Part shown: piece after piece, positions 15,055 through 24,402 of the stretch
Numbering within the stretch: the stretch's first letter is position 1
Layout of the letters: each line of letters starts with the position of its first letter
Assembly (NCBI GenBank): GCA_030536855.1
Contig: JAUNPK010000014.1
Location: 1 to 64,000 of the forward strand
Length of the DNA stretch: 64,000 nt
From: Eubacteriales bacterium
GTDB lineage: Bacteria; Bacillota; Clostridia; Lachnospirales; Lachnospiraceae
Direction of reading: 5' to 3'
Position numbers and translations under genes: made by a program
Notes under the pieces: generated by a model
What the model was told of the DNA's origin: nothing
The model's database searches: none
The model's input: only the letters and a program-made list of their open reading frames with translations

Positions 15055-17886
15055 ATGAGAGAGGCGCTTATTTTATTACAATTTGTAAACGTATTCGTAT
15101 TGTTTGCGGGTTGCATATATTTATTTGCAAAATGGAGAACCCGGGCTCAGTCATACCTTTTTCTATATTGTATTGCCACATTGATTAACAATCTGGGTTA
15201 TCTTATTGAAATGACGGCAACTAACAGTGAAATAGCGCTCCAGGGAACACAGATTGCATATATGGGAAAGGTATTTATCCCGGTATCTTTCTTTCTGTTT
15301 ATTTGTAATATTTGCAAAGTTAAAATTCATAAAGTTGTTATGATTATATTGTTGGTTGTTCATACATCTATTCTGGCGTTGGTTTTGAGCTGCAGATATA
15401 ATACCTTATTCTATACAAGCATTACATATACTCAGGAAGGTGTGTTACCACATAACGTGTATGGGCATGGCATTGCATATAATCTGTATATGATTATGCT
15501 GATTATGTATTTTTTGGCTTCTGTAGTAGTTCTTATCAAATCTATGCTCAAAGAAAAAATAAAGGAAATAAGACGTCAGTATTTTTATTCTCTGGCATCA
15601 GTGGCTTCTGTTATAGGTGGATTTATACTGTTTTTGACAAGAGTTATAGAGGGATATGATACAACAGCAATTGCGTATATGTTATGTGCTGGTTTCTTTT
15701 GTATAGCAATGTTTAAGTATAAGCTTTTAGATGCGCTTGTTATGGTTAAGGATTATGCCATAGATAATCTTGCAGACGGAATTATTGCCGTTAATGATGT
15801 CAATGAAGTTATTTATTATAATGAGCCCCTGACCAGGATATATCCAAACATTGGTGCGAATAAGCAGGAAATAGTTACCCATCTTGGTGAGTTGATTTCT
15901 GCAAAGGAAAATGTATACAGGGATAAAGCTATTTATCGTCCTTCTGTGAAACCTCTTTATCAGGGAGAAATATACAGAGGCAATATGTACGTCCTTACAG
16001 ACATGACAGAGAATATGACTTATACTTTGGAATTAAAAAAGCAGAAAGAGATTGCTGAAAAAGCCAACAATTCCAAGTCTGCATTTTTATCAAATATGTC
16101 CCATGAAATCCGTACCCCAATGAATGCTATTGTTGGTATGACAGAAATTTTGTTAAGGAAAGGCTTTGATGAGGAAACTGAGGAGTATCTGGAAAATATA
16201 AAATATTCCGGTAATGCTCTTCTTTCAATAATTAATGATATTCTTGATTTCTCAAAGATAGAATCAGGGAAAATGGAAATTGTTGAAGATGACTATGATC
16301 TCAGGCATCTGCTGAAGGAGCTGGATGTTGTGTTCACTACAAGAATAGGAAAGAAACCGGTAAAGATGATTTATGATATCGATGAACAGATACCGGAGGG
16401 ACTCAGCGGAGATGAGAAGAGAATAAGACAGGTTATTATTAATCTTGTTAATAATGCCATAAAATTTACAGAGGAAGGCTTTGTAAGAGTTGCTGCCACT
16501 GTAGACAGAAAGGAAGATGATAAAGTATACATCACTTTTTGCGTACAGGATACAGGCCAGGGAATAAAGAAAGAAGATTTAGGAAAACTCTTTGGTTCTT
16601 ATCAGCAGGTAGATACTAAGAAAAACCATAAAAAAGAGGGTACCGGCTTAGGACTTGCCATCTGTAGACAATTAATCAAGCTTATGAAAGGCAATATTCA
16701 GGTGGAAAGTGTTTATGGAGAAGGAAGTAAATTCTTCTTTACGATACCGCAGGGGGTGCTTGATCATGCCATAGTCAAGGAGGATAATCAGAGCCAGGAT
16801 GAATTTGAAGCTCCGGATGCAAAAGTACTTGTTGTGGATGACAGTGAAATGAATCTGAAGGTGTTTAAAGGACTCTTTGAACCTATACATATGCAGATTG
16901 AAACTGCTGAGAACGGAAAAGAGGCGGTGGAGCTGTTAAAGACCAATGACTATGATATTATATTCATGGATCACATGATGCCTATAATGGATGGAATTGA
17001 GGCTACCCTCACCATAAGAAATATGTGTGGAGACTATTTCCACAGGAAAGAATATTATGAAAATATTCCGATAATTGCTCTTTCAGCTAATGCTACGGAG
17101 GAGGCCAAAGAACTGTTTATGAACAGTAAGATGAATGGATTTGTCTCAAAACCAATGAAGACAAAACATGTACTTTCTGTATTGAGACAATGGCTTCCGA
17201 AAGAAAAAATCATTGAAAAGACTACAGAAGAAACTGTGAAAAATGAAGCTTCGGAGAGCGTGGGCGCACTTGTGAAAAATGAAGCTTCGGAAAATGTCAG
17301 CACGCAGAAAACACATATTGAGGGCATAGATATGGAAGAAGGCATTATGAACTGCGGCTCAGAGAATCTCCATAGAAGTCTTATGTCCGATTTTTTCAAA
17401 CTCATAGACCAGAAGACTGCAAAGCTGAAACAATGTCTTGAGGAAGGGGCTATAAAAGATTTTACAATAGAGGTACATGCACTGAAAAGTTCTGCAAGAA
17501 TGATTGGTGCGAAAAAGCTCTCTGATGAATTTTATGACCTGGAGAAACTGGGAAATGCAGGAGATGTTGAAACTATAACCAAGAAGACACCTTCTGTATT
17601 GGAATTTTTTAATAGCTACAAAAATATTTTGAAGCCTTTTGCTAAAGAGGAAATAAAAGATAAGAAAAAAGTATCAAATGGTCAGATAAAGGAAATCCTC
17701 ATGGTGATGAGAGATGGGGTTAATGAATTCGATCTTGACGGAATTGATAATGCCATGAAGGAACTGGAAGGATATGAAATCCCTAAGGAACTGGAGGAAA
17801 TGATGGAACAGCTTTCCTCTTATGTGGCAGACGTGTCCATGGAAGAAATACTAAAACTGTCAGGGGATATGATTGATTTGCTTTAA
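15055..17886 (+). CDS. Hybrid sensor kinase: 7TM sensor, HisKA/HATPase, receiver, Hpt
   Basis: 943 residues. Seven membrane helices span about residues 1-225 (7TM sensor type), followed by a small PAS-like region. The kinase core has SHEIRTPMNA with His350, N box IINLVNNAIKF, G1 CVQDTGQGI and G2 GTGLGLAICRQL. A receiver follows with Asp639 in IFMDHMMPIMDG. The C terminus carries an Hpt domain with His808 in EVHALKSSARMIG. Near residue 730 two copies of VKNEASE appear about 14 residues apart. The start is ATG 15055 (GGGAG 8 nt before); TTG 15049 overlaps the previous stop. A complete internal phosphorelay ending in Hpt implies an external response regulator. Confidence 0.92.
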   Translation: MREALILLQFVNVFVLFAGCIYLFAKWRTRAQSYLFLYCIATLINNLGYLIEMTATNSEIALQGTQIAYMGKVFIPVSFFLFICNICKVKIHKVVMIILLVVHTSILALVLSCRYNTLFYTSITYTQEGVLPHNVYGHGIAYNLYMIMLIMYFLASVVVLIKSMLKEKIKEIRRQYFYSLASVASVIGGFILFLTRVIEGYDTTAIAYMLCAGFFCIAMFKYKLLDALVMVKDYAIDNLADGIIAVNDVNEVIYYNEPLTRIYPNIGANKQEIVTHLGELISAKENVYRDKAIYRPSVKPLYQGEIYRGNMYVLTDMTENMTYTLELKKQKEIAEKANNSKSAFLSNMSHEIRTPMNAIVGMTEILLRKGFDEETEEYLENIKYSGNALLSIINDILDFSKIESGKMEIVEDDYDLRHLLKELDVVFTTRIGKKPVKMIYDIDEQIPEGLSGDEKRIRQVIINLVNNAIKFTEEGFVRVAATVDRKEDDKVYITFCVQDTGQGIKKEDLGKLFGSYQQVDTKKNHKKEGTGLGLAICRQLIKLMKGNIQVESVYGEGSKFFFTIPQGVLDHAIVKEDNQSQDEFEAPDAKVLVVDDSEMNLKVFKGLFEPIHMQIETAENGKEAVELLKTNDYDIIFMDHMMPIMDGIEATLTIRNMCGDYFHRKEYYENIPIIALSANATEEAKELFMNSKMNGFVSKPMKTKHVLSVLRQWLPKEKIIEKTTEETVKNEASESVGALVKNEASENVSTQKTHIEGIDMEEGIMNCGSENLHRSLMSDFFKLIDQKTAKLKQCLEEGAIKDFTIEVHALKSSARMIGAKKLSDEFYDLEKLGNAGDVETITKKTPSVLEFFNSYKNILKPFAKEEIKDKKKVSNGQIKEILMVMRDGVNEFDLDGIDNAMKELEGYEIPKELEEMMEQLSSYVADVSMEEILKLSGDMIDLL

Positions 17887-17897
17887 CAGAGGAGTAT

Positions 17898-17944
17898 AAT
17901 AGGGCCGTCGCATTAAATATTATTTATTGCGGCGGTCCTATTGT
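17898..17944 (+). terminator. Terminator after hybrid kinase
   Basis: AATAGGGCCGTCGCA pairs with TGCGGCGGTCCTATT around a 15-nt AT loop. The following T tract is interrupted (TTGTTATGTTT). Confidence 0.65.
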
Positions 17945-17968
17945 TATGTTTGAAAGGATTTGTGTAAA

Positions 17969-18631
17969 GTGAGTAAGATATTAATTGTTGAAGATGAAAA
18001 AGCTATATGCAGTGAACTTGTGGATTTACTTATGAAAGAAGGATATGAAGCGGATTACATCAGGGAATTTAAGCAGGTAAAAAGACAAATACTTCAGTCA
18101 GATGCTGATTTGCTCCTTCTTGATATTAATATACCCGAGCTTAACGGAGAAATACTTTTGCGGGAATTGAGGAAAGAATCCGATATGCCTGTAATAATGG
18201 TTACAAGCAGAAATTCCGAAAGCGATGAGGTGCTTGCCATGAGTTACGGAGCCGATGATTATATTACAAAACCGTATAATCCCACAATACTTCTTCTCAG
18301 GATTTCAGCTATATTTAAGAGAGCTTCCGGCAGCAGTAATAATCTGTGTTACAGGGATTCCAAGGTCAATTTAAGTAAAGGGACAATAAGTAAAGGGGAT
18401 GAGGAGCTTATTCTTACCAAAAATGAAATGATAATATTCAACATTTTGCTGAACAACAGAAATAAAATCGTGTCAAGAGACGAATTGATGACTGCACTAT
18501 GGGATAACAATGAATATGTCAATGATAATGCCCTCACTGTAAATATCAGCAGACTGCGCACAAAGCTTAACGATTTCGGATATGAAAATGTAATAGAAAC
18601 CAGAAAGAAACAGGGGTATTGTCTTATATGA
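17969..18631 (+). CDS. OmpR-family response regulator, BceR-type
   Basis: 220 residues from GTG 17969, chosen because MSKILIVEDEK is the normal receiver start and AAAGG lies 11 nt upstream; TTG 17960 is too close to that site. Receiver: acidic pocket E8-D9, phospho-acceptor Asp52 in LLLLDINIPELNG, VTSR and YITKPYNP. A winged-helix domain follows to residue 220 (RKKQGYCLI). The kinase start overlaps the stop codon (ATGA). It belongs to the Bce-type module up to 22591. Confidence 0.92.
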   Translation: MSKILIVEDEKAICSELVDLLMKEGYEADYIREFKQVKRQILQSDADLLLLDINIPELNGEILLRELRKESDMPVIMVTSRNSESDEVLAMSYGADDYITKPYNPTILLLRISAIFKRASGSSNNLCYRDSKVNLSKGTISKGDEELILTKNEMIIFNILLNNRNKIVSRDELMTALWDNNEYVNDNALTVNISRLRTKLNDFGYENVIETRKKQGYCLI

Positions 18632-19656
18632 AATTGAAAATGTATTTAAAAGACCAGTTGATAAAAATTCTGCTTTTCATATCATTTGTATTCATAACAT
18701 GGAGTTTGTTATATGGATTTAGATGTCCTTTTGAGCTTATTGTTGCAGAGATAATAATGGCAGTATTGTTTATGATATCAGGATTTCTGTGGGATTATTT
18801 CAGAAAAAAGACATTTTATGATGAATTGATTCTCAACACAGACAGAATGGATAAGAAGTATCTTGTGTTGGAAACTCTGAAATGTCCTTCGTTTTATGAA
18901 GGAAAGCTTATTTATGAGCAAATGTATGAAATTGACAAATCCATGACGGAACATGTGAAAATGTATGAAAGGAAAGAACTGGATTTCAGGGAATTTACCG
19001 AGATGTGGGTTCATGAGATAAAACTGCCCATCTCAAGTCTTGCCTTGATGTGCCACAATGACAGGGATGTAATTGATAAAAAATATATTCGTCAGATAAA
19101 CAGATTAGATGATTATGCGGACAGGATTTTATATTATGTAAGGGCGGAAAATGCTGAGGCAGATTATCTGTTCAGTGATATTTCATTGAAATCCGTAGTA
19201 AATAAAGCGGCTTTGAAAAATAAAGACATGCTTCTGGAAAGTGATATAGAGTTTAAGGTACATGATGTAGACACATGTGTTAAGACAGACGGTAAATGGC
19301 TTGAATTCATAATTAATCAGATTGTAAGCAACAGCATTAAATATATGAAAGATGACAGGGAAGGTGTGAAATCCGGGATAGAGATATATTCCACAGCAGG
19401 CGAAAATGAAGTGTCACTGCATATCAGGGATAACGGAATAGGGATTCCTTCCGGGGACATTACTAGAGTATTTAATAAATCTTTTACGGGAGTGAATGGA
19501 AGAAAAAGCGCTAAATCTACAGGAATGGGGCTGTATATTGTGAAAGGTTTATGTGACCGAATGGGACACAGGATTATTATAGAATCGGAGCGGGATGTGT
19601 ATACAGAGGTTACTATAACATTTTACGCTGATAAATTTTATGAGCCTGTAAATTAA
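18628..19656 (+). CDS. BceS-type intramembrane-sensing histidine kinase
   Basis: 342 residues. Two closely spaced membrane helices (about 11-30 and 37-56) with almost no outside loop, the hallmark of intramembrane-sensing kinases that read the state of a partner BceAB transporter. The kinase core has MWVHEIKLPISS with His129, the N box QIVSNSIKYM, G1 IRDNGIGIPSG and G2 STGMGLYIVKGLCDRMG. The ATG at 18628 overlaps the regulator stop by 4 bp; TTG 18619 is unlikely. Regulation of the ABC genes downstream is the expected role. Confidence 0.93.
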   Translation: MKLKMYLKDQLIKILLFISFVFITWSLLYGFRCPFELIVAEIIMAVLFMISGFLWDYFRKKTFYDELILNTDRMDKKYLVLETLKCPSFYEGKLIYEQMYEIDKSMTEHVKMYERKELDFREFTEMWVHEIKLPISSLALMCHNDRDVIDKKYIRQINRLDDYADRILYYVRAENAEADYLFSDISLKSVVNKAALKNKDMLLESDIEFKVHDVDTCVKTDGKWLEFIINQIVSNSIKYMKDDREGVKSGIEIYSTAGENEVSLHIRDNGIGIPSGDITRVFNKSFTGVNGRKSAKSTGMGLYIVKGLCDRMGHRIIIESERDVYTEVTITFYADKFYEPVN

Positions 19657-19663
19657 TCCAATG

Positions 19664-19688
19664 TTACAAAGATGTAATGTTTTGTAAT
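19664..19688 (+). promoter_or_regulatory. Probable response-regulator operator ahead of Bce-type ABC genes
   Basis: TTACA-AAGA-TGTAA is a perfect interrupted palindrome (19664-19677). TGTAAT then repeats at 19673-19678 and 19683-19688, a 10-bp direct repeat. It lies about 95 bp before the ATPase start. The -10/-35 pair could not be assigned with confidence (TTGCGA at 19696 and TAGAAT at 19721 are spaced too widely). Confidence 0.5.
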
Positions 19689-19782
19689 ATTAGATTTGCG
19701 ACTGAAATATTAATCCGGCTTAGAATAACATTGTAGTTAAGCAAATGCCTGATTAAATATGGAAAGGAGTTAGGGCTAAAAA

Positions 19783-20556
19783 ATGAATTCAGAGACTATT
19801 TTAAAAATTCAACAGATTGAAAAATATTATGGAAACAGGTCAAGTCTTACCAAGGCAATAGATGATATCTCTTTTGAGGTGAATAAGGGAGAGTTTGTTG
19901 CAATTATGGGAGCGTCGGGAAGCGGAAAGACCACATTATTAAACTGCATATCAACCATTGATAAGGTTACAAGCGGTCATATATATGTAGGGGACGCGGA
20001 AGTTACAAAACTCAGAGGGAACGCACTTAATAAATTCAGAAGAGAGCAGCTTGGCTTTATATTTCAGGACTTTAATTTATTGGATACACTCACGGCTTAT
20101 GAAAATATAGCTTTAGCATTATCAATACAAAATGTATCATCATCTCTGATTGATTCGGCAGTAAAAAAAGTTTCACAGCAGCTTGATATTACAGAGGTTC
20201 TGGATAAATATCCGTATCAGATGTCAGGAGGACAAAAGCAGCGGGTAGCATCGGCAAGAGCCATCATAACCAATCCAAAGCTTATACTGGCAGATGAACC
20301 TACGGGAGCTTTGGATTCAAGGTCAGCAAAGCTGCTTCTTGAAAGATTTTCAGCATTAAACAGGGAGATAAAGGCAACCATACTTATGGTTACACACGAT
20401 TCTTTTACAGCAAGTTATGCCGGAAGAGTGTTATTTATTAAGGATGGTAAAGTTTTTAATGAAATAGTCAGAGGTGATGACAGCAGAAAAGAATTCTTTG
20501 ATAAGATTATAGATGTGGTTTCTCTGTTGGGAGGTGACTTGACAGATGCTCTTTAA
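19783..20556 (+). CDS. BceA-type ABC transporter ATPase
   Basis: 257 residues with Walker A GASGSGKTT near residue 43, Q loop FIFQDFNLLDTLTA, signature MSGGQKQRVASARAI, Walker B LILADEPTGALDS and MVTHDSF. FQDFNLLDTLT is characteristic of BceA/YxdL/PsdA-type ATPases. The protein carries a short C-terminal extension after the ATPase fold. It overlaps the permease start by 11 bp, implying translational coupling. It works with the BceB-type permease to detach antimicrobial peptides (such as bacitracin-like or lantibiotic drugs) from lipid II cycle intermediates. Confidence 0.94.
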   Translation: MNSETILKIQQIEKYYGNRSSLTKAIDDISFEVNKGEFVAIMGASGSGKTTLLNCISTIDKVTSGHIYVGDAEVTKLRGNALNKFRREQLGFIFQDFNLLDTLTAYENIALALSIQNVSSSLIDSAVKKVSQQLDITEVLDKYPYQMSGGQKQRVASARAIITNPKLILADEPTGALDSRSAKLLLERFSALNREIKATILMVTHDSFTASYAGRVLFIKDGKVFNEIVRGDDSRKEFFDKIIDVVSLLGGDLTDAL

Positions 20557-22591
20557 ATTATCACTTTCCAATATACGAAAAAGTATGAAAGATTATGCGG
20601 TGTATTTCTTTACGCTGATTCTAGGTGTCGCATTATTTTATATATTCAATGCCATTGATTCACAGACTGCCATGCTTTCAATATCTTCAGATACCAGAGA
20701 AATTGTAAAACTCTTATGTGACGTGTTATCGGCAGTAAGTGTGTTTGTTGCTTTTGTGCTGGGTTTTCTGGTGATTTATGCAAGCCGATTTCTTATGAAA
20801 AGAAGAAATAAAGAATTCGCGTTATATTTACTTCTTGGAATGGGAAAGAGAAAGGTATCATTGATTCTTTTCTTTGAGACACTGTTGATAGGCTTAATTT
20901 CACTGGTGGTAGGGCTGCTTTGCGGAGTAGGATTATCACAGCTTACAAGCCTTTTTGTGGCAAATATGTTTGATGCGGATATGGAACAGTACAGATTTGT
21001 ATTTTCCGGGGAAGCCTGCAGCAAAACAATTCTTTATTTTGCAATTATTTATGTTGTTGTTATTTTATTTAATACATTTGTTATTAACAAATGCAGACTT
21101 ATTGACCTTTTGCAGGGAAGCAGAAAATCCGAAAGGATTAAGCTTAAGAATCCCATTGTTTGTATGATTGTATTTGCTGTATCTGCGGTGCTGCTTGGGG
21201 CAGCGTATTACAGAGTGGCATATTGTTTTTATGATATAGATACCTCTTATGAATTCTTGATGTATATTGCATTGGGGTGCGTGGGAACATTTTTATTTTT
21301 CTGGTCCTTGTCGGGATTATTGTTTTGGGTCATCCATACTGTTAAGAGTGTATATTATAAGGGACTTAACAGCTTTGTCTACAGACAGATGAGCAGCAGG
21401 ATTAATACAAATGTGTTATCCATGACTATTATATGCCTTATGTTGTTTGTTACTATTTGTGTGTTAACAGTGGGAATCGATGTGCGTAATTCCATGAACC
21501 GCAATTTAAAAGAGCTGGCTCCTGCAGACCTTAATATTCAAAAGGCGATGCCGGGAACTATTGTAACAGATGCAAATGGGTATTCGGCGGAAGAAATTAA
21601 TGAGGCGGGATATTCTATTTGGGATGTTTATCTTCAGAACGGATACGGATTGGAATCTGATTTAAAGGAATATGCAGATGTAAAGATGTATGAAACGGAA
21701 GAGCTTACATTTTATGATACAATATCCGGTTATATTGATGAGATTGAGGCGAATATAACATTTTTACAGGGATATTATCCTGAAACCATAATGAAGATTA
21801 GTGATTACAATAAGGTGGCTGAAATTTATGGTAAAGATACTTATCAATTGGATGAAAATCAGTATATTATAATCGCCGATTACGAAAATATTATTAAAAT
21901 AAGGAATATCGGGCTTTCACGCAATGAGACAATTAATGTTTACGGAAAGGAATTATCTCCAAAGTATAAGGAATGCAAGAACGGATTTGTGGTGATGGCG
22001 GGAAATCACATTAATACGGGAATTATTGTAGTGCCTGATGAGATTGTAGATGAATCAACCTGTACACAGGAATTTCTGGTGGCTAATTATAAGGCAGATA
22101 CCAAAGAAGCAATAGAGGAGATAGAGACAAAGATAGATTCAATAGCAGAGGGTAAATTTAAAATATTGTCCGTCAACACAAAAACAGATATAAAGGAGGC
22201 AAGTGTAGGTTTAGGTGCAATATTTGCATTTATTGGATTATATATCGGACTTGTTTTCTTGATTTCAGGAGCTGCAATCCTGGCGTTAAAGGAGTTGTCT
22301 GAGAGTGCTGATAATGTTGAAAGATACAAGGTACTTAAAAAGCTTGGCGCGGATGAAAGCCAGATAAATTCATCCATACTTAAGCAGACCTTCCTGTTTT
22401 TTGTCTTTCCGTTGTTTTTGGCAATAGTGCATTCTGTATTTGGAATTAAATTTTCTAACATGCTTTTTGATTTTATTGGAACCGGGGCGGTAATCAGTTC
22501 CATATTAACCACCGGAGCAATACTCCTTTTGATATACGGTGGTTACTTTGTAATCACATATATAAGCTGCAAAAATATGATTAAAGAGTAA
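20546..22591 (+). CDS. BceB-type ABC transporter permease
   Basis: 681 residues, close to the family's usual 650-670. It begins FKLSLSNIRKSMKDYAVYFFTL, the canonical BceB N terminus. The expected ten helices are present, with a large external domain between about residues 315 and 545 that in the family contacts peptide-bound lipid targets and signals to the kinase. The C-terminal FtsX core includes VERYKVLKKLGADESQ. Together with the three upstream genes it is a complete sense-and-resist module. Confidence 0.92.
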   Translation: MLFKLSLSNIRKSMKDYAVYFFTLILGVALFYIFNAIDSQTAMLSISSDTREIVKLLCDVLSAVSVFVAFVLGFLVIYASRFLMKRRNKEFALYLLLGMGKRKVSLILFFETLLIGLISLVVGLLCGVGLSQLTSLFVANMFDADMEQYRFVFSGEACSKTILYFAIIYVVVILFNTFVINKCRLIDLLQGSRKSERIKLKNPIVCMIVFAVSAVLLGAAYYRVAYCFYDIDTSYEFLMYIALGCVGTFLFFWSLSGLLFWVIHTVKSVYYKGLNSFVYRQMSSRINTNVLSMTIICLMLFVTICVLTVGIDVRNSMNRNLKELAPADLNIQKAMPGTIVTDANGYSAEEINEAGYSIWDVYLQNGYGLESDLKEYADVKMYETEELTFYDTISGYIDEIEANITFLQGYYPETIMKISDYNKVAEIYGKDTYQLDENQYIIIADYENIIKIRNIGLSRNETINVYGKELSPKYKECKNGFVVMAGNHINTGIIVVPDEIVDESTCTQEFLVANYKADTKEAIEEIETKIDSIAEGKFKILSVNTKTDIKEASVGLGAIFAFIGLYIGLVFLISGAAILALKELSESADNVERYKVLKKLGADESQINSSILKQTFLFFVFPLFLAIVHSVFGIKFSNMLFDFIGTGAVISSILTTGAILLLIYGGYFVITYISCKNMIKE

Positions 22592-22611
22592 AAATGTTTA
22601 TGAATTTTTTC

Positions 22612-22640
22612 TTGCGCTTATAAGACTGTGTGTGTACACT
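22612..22640 (+). promoter_or_regulatory. Candidate promoter for 66-residue protein gene
   Basis: TTGCGC, a 17-bp spacer and TACACT, about 110 bp before the ATG at 22751. The leader contains GTTAACCG twice (near 22648 and 22692). Confidence 0.4.
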
Positions 22641-22750
22641 AATAACAGTTAACCGATATATTTAAACAACGGATGGGAATACTATAATGGGTTAACCGGT
22701 CTTACAATTGTTTAATAATTAAATCCATTTAATAGAAAAGAGGAAATAAT

Positions 22751-22951
22751 ATGAAAAGTATGGAAGAAATTTATAAAATGACAATATCTGAATTAAGGAA
22801 ATATGTTAATTCCCTTAGTAATGAGGAATTAACAGAGCTTTCGGAAAAGTATGAATCTGATGATGATTTGGATCCTGTAGAACTCTTGGATGCTGCAAGA
22901 TTGTATGATTATCTCAAGTTCAAACAGGGAGATGTAAGCATAGAGATGTAA
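22751..22951 (+). CDS. Small acidic helical protein, function unknown
   Basis: 66 residues, rich in Glu/Asp and Leu, predicted mostly helical: MTISELRKYVNSLSNEELTEL then DDDLDPVELLDAARLYDYLK. There is no Cys, signal peptide or membrane segment. A good ribosome binding site (AGAGG, 8 nt) and a strong terminator at 23000-23066 support a real monocistronic gene. I do not recognise the family. Confidence 0.65.
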   Translation: MKSMEEIYKMTISELRKYVNSLSNEELTELSEKYESDDDLDPVELLDAARLYDYLKFKQGDVSIEM

Positions 22952-22999
22952 TTTACAATTCATAGGGTTATTTGTGACGCAGGCACTACAAATTTTACA

Positions 23000-23066
23000 A
23001 GCGCTTGTATTGATGCACTGATTTTAATTGAGTATAAACCGGTGTGTCGATACAGCGCTTTTTTTA
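23000..23066 (+). terminator. Long-stem terminator
   Basis: AGCGCTTGTATTGATGCAC pairs with GTGTGTCGATACAGCGCT with a few mismatches, across a 23-nt loop, followed by seven T residues. Confidence 0.75.
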
Positions 23067-23156
23067 CCACTTGCTTTGGAATATTTACCTGTTACTGAAA
23101 ATCTATTTACATTTTTAATCTAAATAATATAATGACATCAAGGAAGGGGTGATGTA

Positions 23157-23615
23157 GTGAAGATACGAATTGAGATTGAGGAAAGTCTTGAGGAGGAAAT
23201 TGTTATAAGGTGTAAAGAATTAACACCAAGGATTCTTAGGTATCAACAGATGTTGAATGACGAAATTAACAAATTGAGTCAATTGGTATTGTATAGGGAA
23301 GATACAGAATACTACATAGCCCCGGATGATATATTGTTCTTTGAGACGGATGATGCTGAGGTGTACGCCCATACTGCCAAAGATGTATATGAGACGAGAA
23401 GAAAGCTATATCAGTTAGAGGAGATATTACCTTCATCGTTTATGAGAATATCCAAATCGGCTATTGTAAATACTGACAAGATATATTCCATAAAGCGGAA
23501 CTTATCAGCATCCAGTGCTATTGAATTCGCCGGTACACACAAGCAAATATATGTATCAAGAATTTACTACAAGGTTTTAAAAGAAAAATTAGAAGAAAAG
23601 AGGTATGAAAAATGA
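23157..23615 (+). CDS. LytTR-type DNA-binding transcriptional regulator
   Basis: 152 residues. A short N-terminal helical part is followed by a LytTR domain (about 50-148) with DILFFETDDAEVYAHT, LPSSFMRISKSAIVNTDKI and a final beta-strand region IYVSRIYYKVLKEKL. It starts at GTG 23157 behind AAGGAAGGGG. There is no receiver domain, so it belongs to the stand-alone LytTR regulators often paired with small membrane genes. The next gene overlaps by 4 bp. Confidence 0.88.
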   Translation: MKIRIEIEESLEEEIVIRCKELTPRILRYQQMLNDEINKLSQLVLYREDTEYYIAPDDILFFETDDAEVYAHTAKDVYETRRKLYQLEEILPSSFMRISKSAIVNTDKIYSIKRNLSASSAIEFAGTHKQIYVSRIYYKVLKEKLEEKRYEK

Positions 23616-24334
23616 AAAGGTCAGAAAGAGTATTTTGGGGATTAGCGCTGATAGGCGTAGCGGTGTTTTTGCTTCTTAACCAATTGGGACTGATAGAAGC
23701 AAATATAGGAGTAGGTACAATTGTAATGGGAATTATATGTGCCGCAATCCTTATCGGAGGAATTGCCAACAGAAGCTTTGGAGGAATATTTTTCTCTCTG
23801 GGTCTTGCCTGGCTGGTGTTTGATGATGTGATTGGACTTCCGGATATTTCTATATGGATGATTATAGTTATTGTTATATTTCTTACATGTGGATTTAATA
23901 TTTTATTTCCAAAGAAACCCAGGCAAAATAACAAGTGGCAGGCATATGATAATGTAAATGAAAAAGGAAAATATCAGCAGGTTGTAGATAAAGACGTTAA
24001 TGGAAATGTTTTTTGCACAAACCGTTTTGGAGCTACTGCAAAATATATAAATGCTGTTGATTTCAAGGGCGGGGAGTTTCATAACTCTTTCGGTGAAATG
24101 AAAGTTTATTTTGATGGAGCGGTTATTGTAAATCCGCCTGTTCAGATAACAGTAAATAACAGCTTTGGACAGATTACCATGTTCGTACCAAAAACATGGT
24201 GTGTTAAAACTAATATAGGAGTATTTGCGGCAGACATAAAAGAAGAAAACCGCGGTGCTGTGTCATTAGACGGCCCGGTTGTCAACATAACAGGAAACAC
24301 AAGCTTCGGCGAAGTACTTATTGTATATGTGTAG
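23612..24334 (+). CDS. LiaF-like membrane protein
   Basis: 240 residues. Four membrane helices fill residues 8-110 (LiaF transmembrane type), followed by a soluble beta-rich domain with repeated NRFGATAKYI, HNSFGEMKVYFDGA and NNSFGQITMFVP motifs that match the LiaF-like C-terminal domain. LiaF-type proteins restrain envelope-stress signalling in Bacillus. The overlap with the LytTR gene suggests it modulates that regulator, not a kinase; this is inference. The gene is followed by two palindromic repeats that probably end transcription. Confidence 0.82.
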   Translation: MKRSERVFWGLALIGVAVFLLLNQLGLIEANIGVGTIVMGIICAAILIGGIANRSFGGIFFSLGLAWLVFDDVIGLPDISIWMIIVIVIFLTCGFNILFPKKPRQNNKWQAYDNVNEKGKYQQVVDKDVNGNVFCTNRFGATAKYINAVDFKGGEFHNSFGEMKVYFDGAVIVNPPVQITVNNSFGQITMFVPKTWCVKTNIGVFAADIKEENRGAVSLDGPVVNITGNTSFGEVLIVYV

Positions 24335-24346
24335 GATATAGAGGAT

Positions 24347-24395
24347 AGTTTATAAAAATTTAATGGGGTCAGACCCCATTAAATTTTTATAAACT
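24347..24395. repeat. GGGGTCAGACCCC palindromic repeat, site 1a
   Basis: A perfect 49-nt palindrome centred on A24371 with AGTTTATAAAAATTTAAT arms, followed by TTTTTT, so it can end transcription of the LiaF-like gene. It belongs to a family found at three other places in the window. Confidence 0.85.
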
Positions 24396-24402
24396 TTTTT
24401 AA

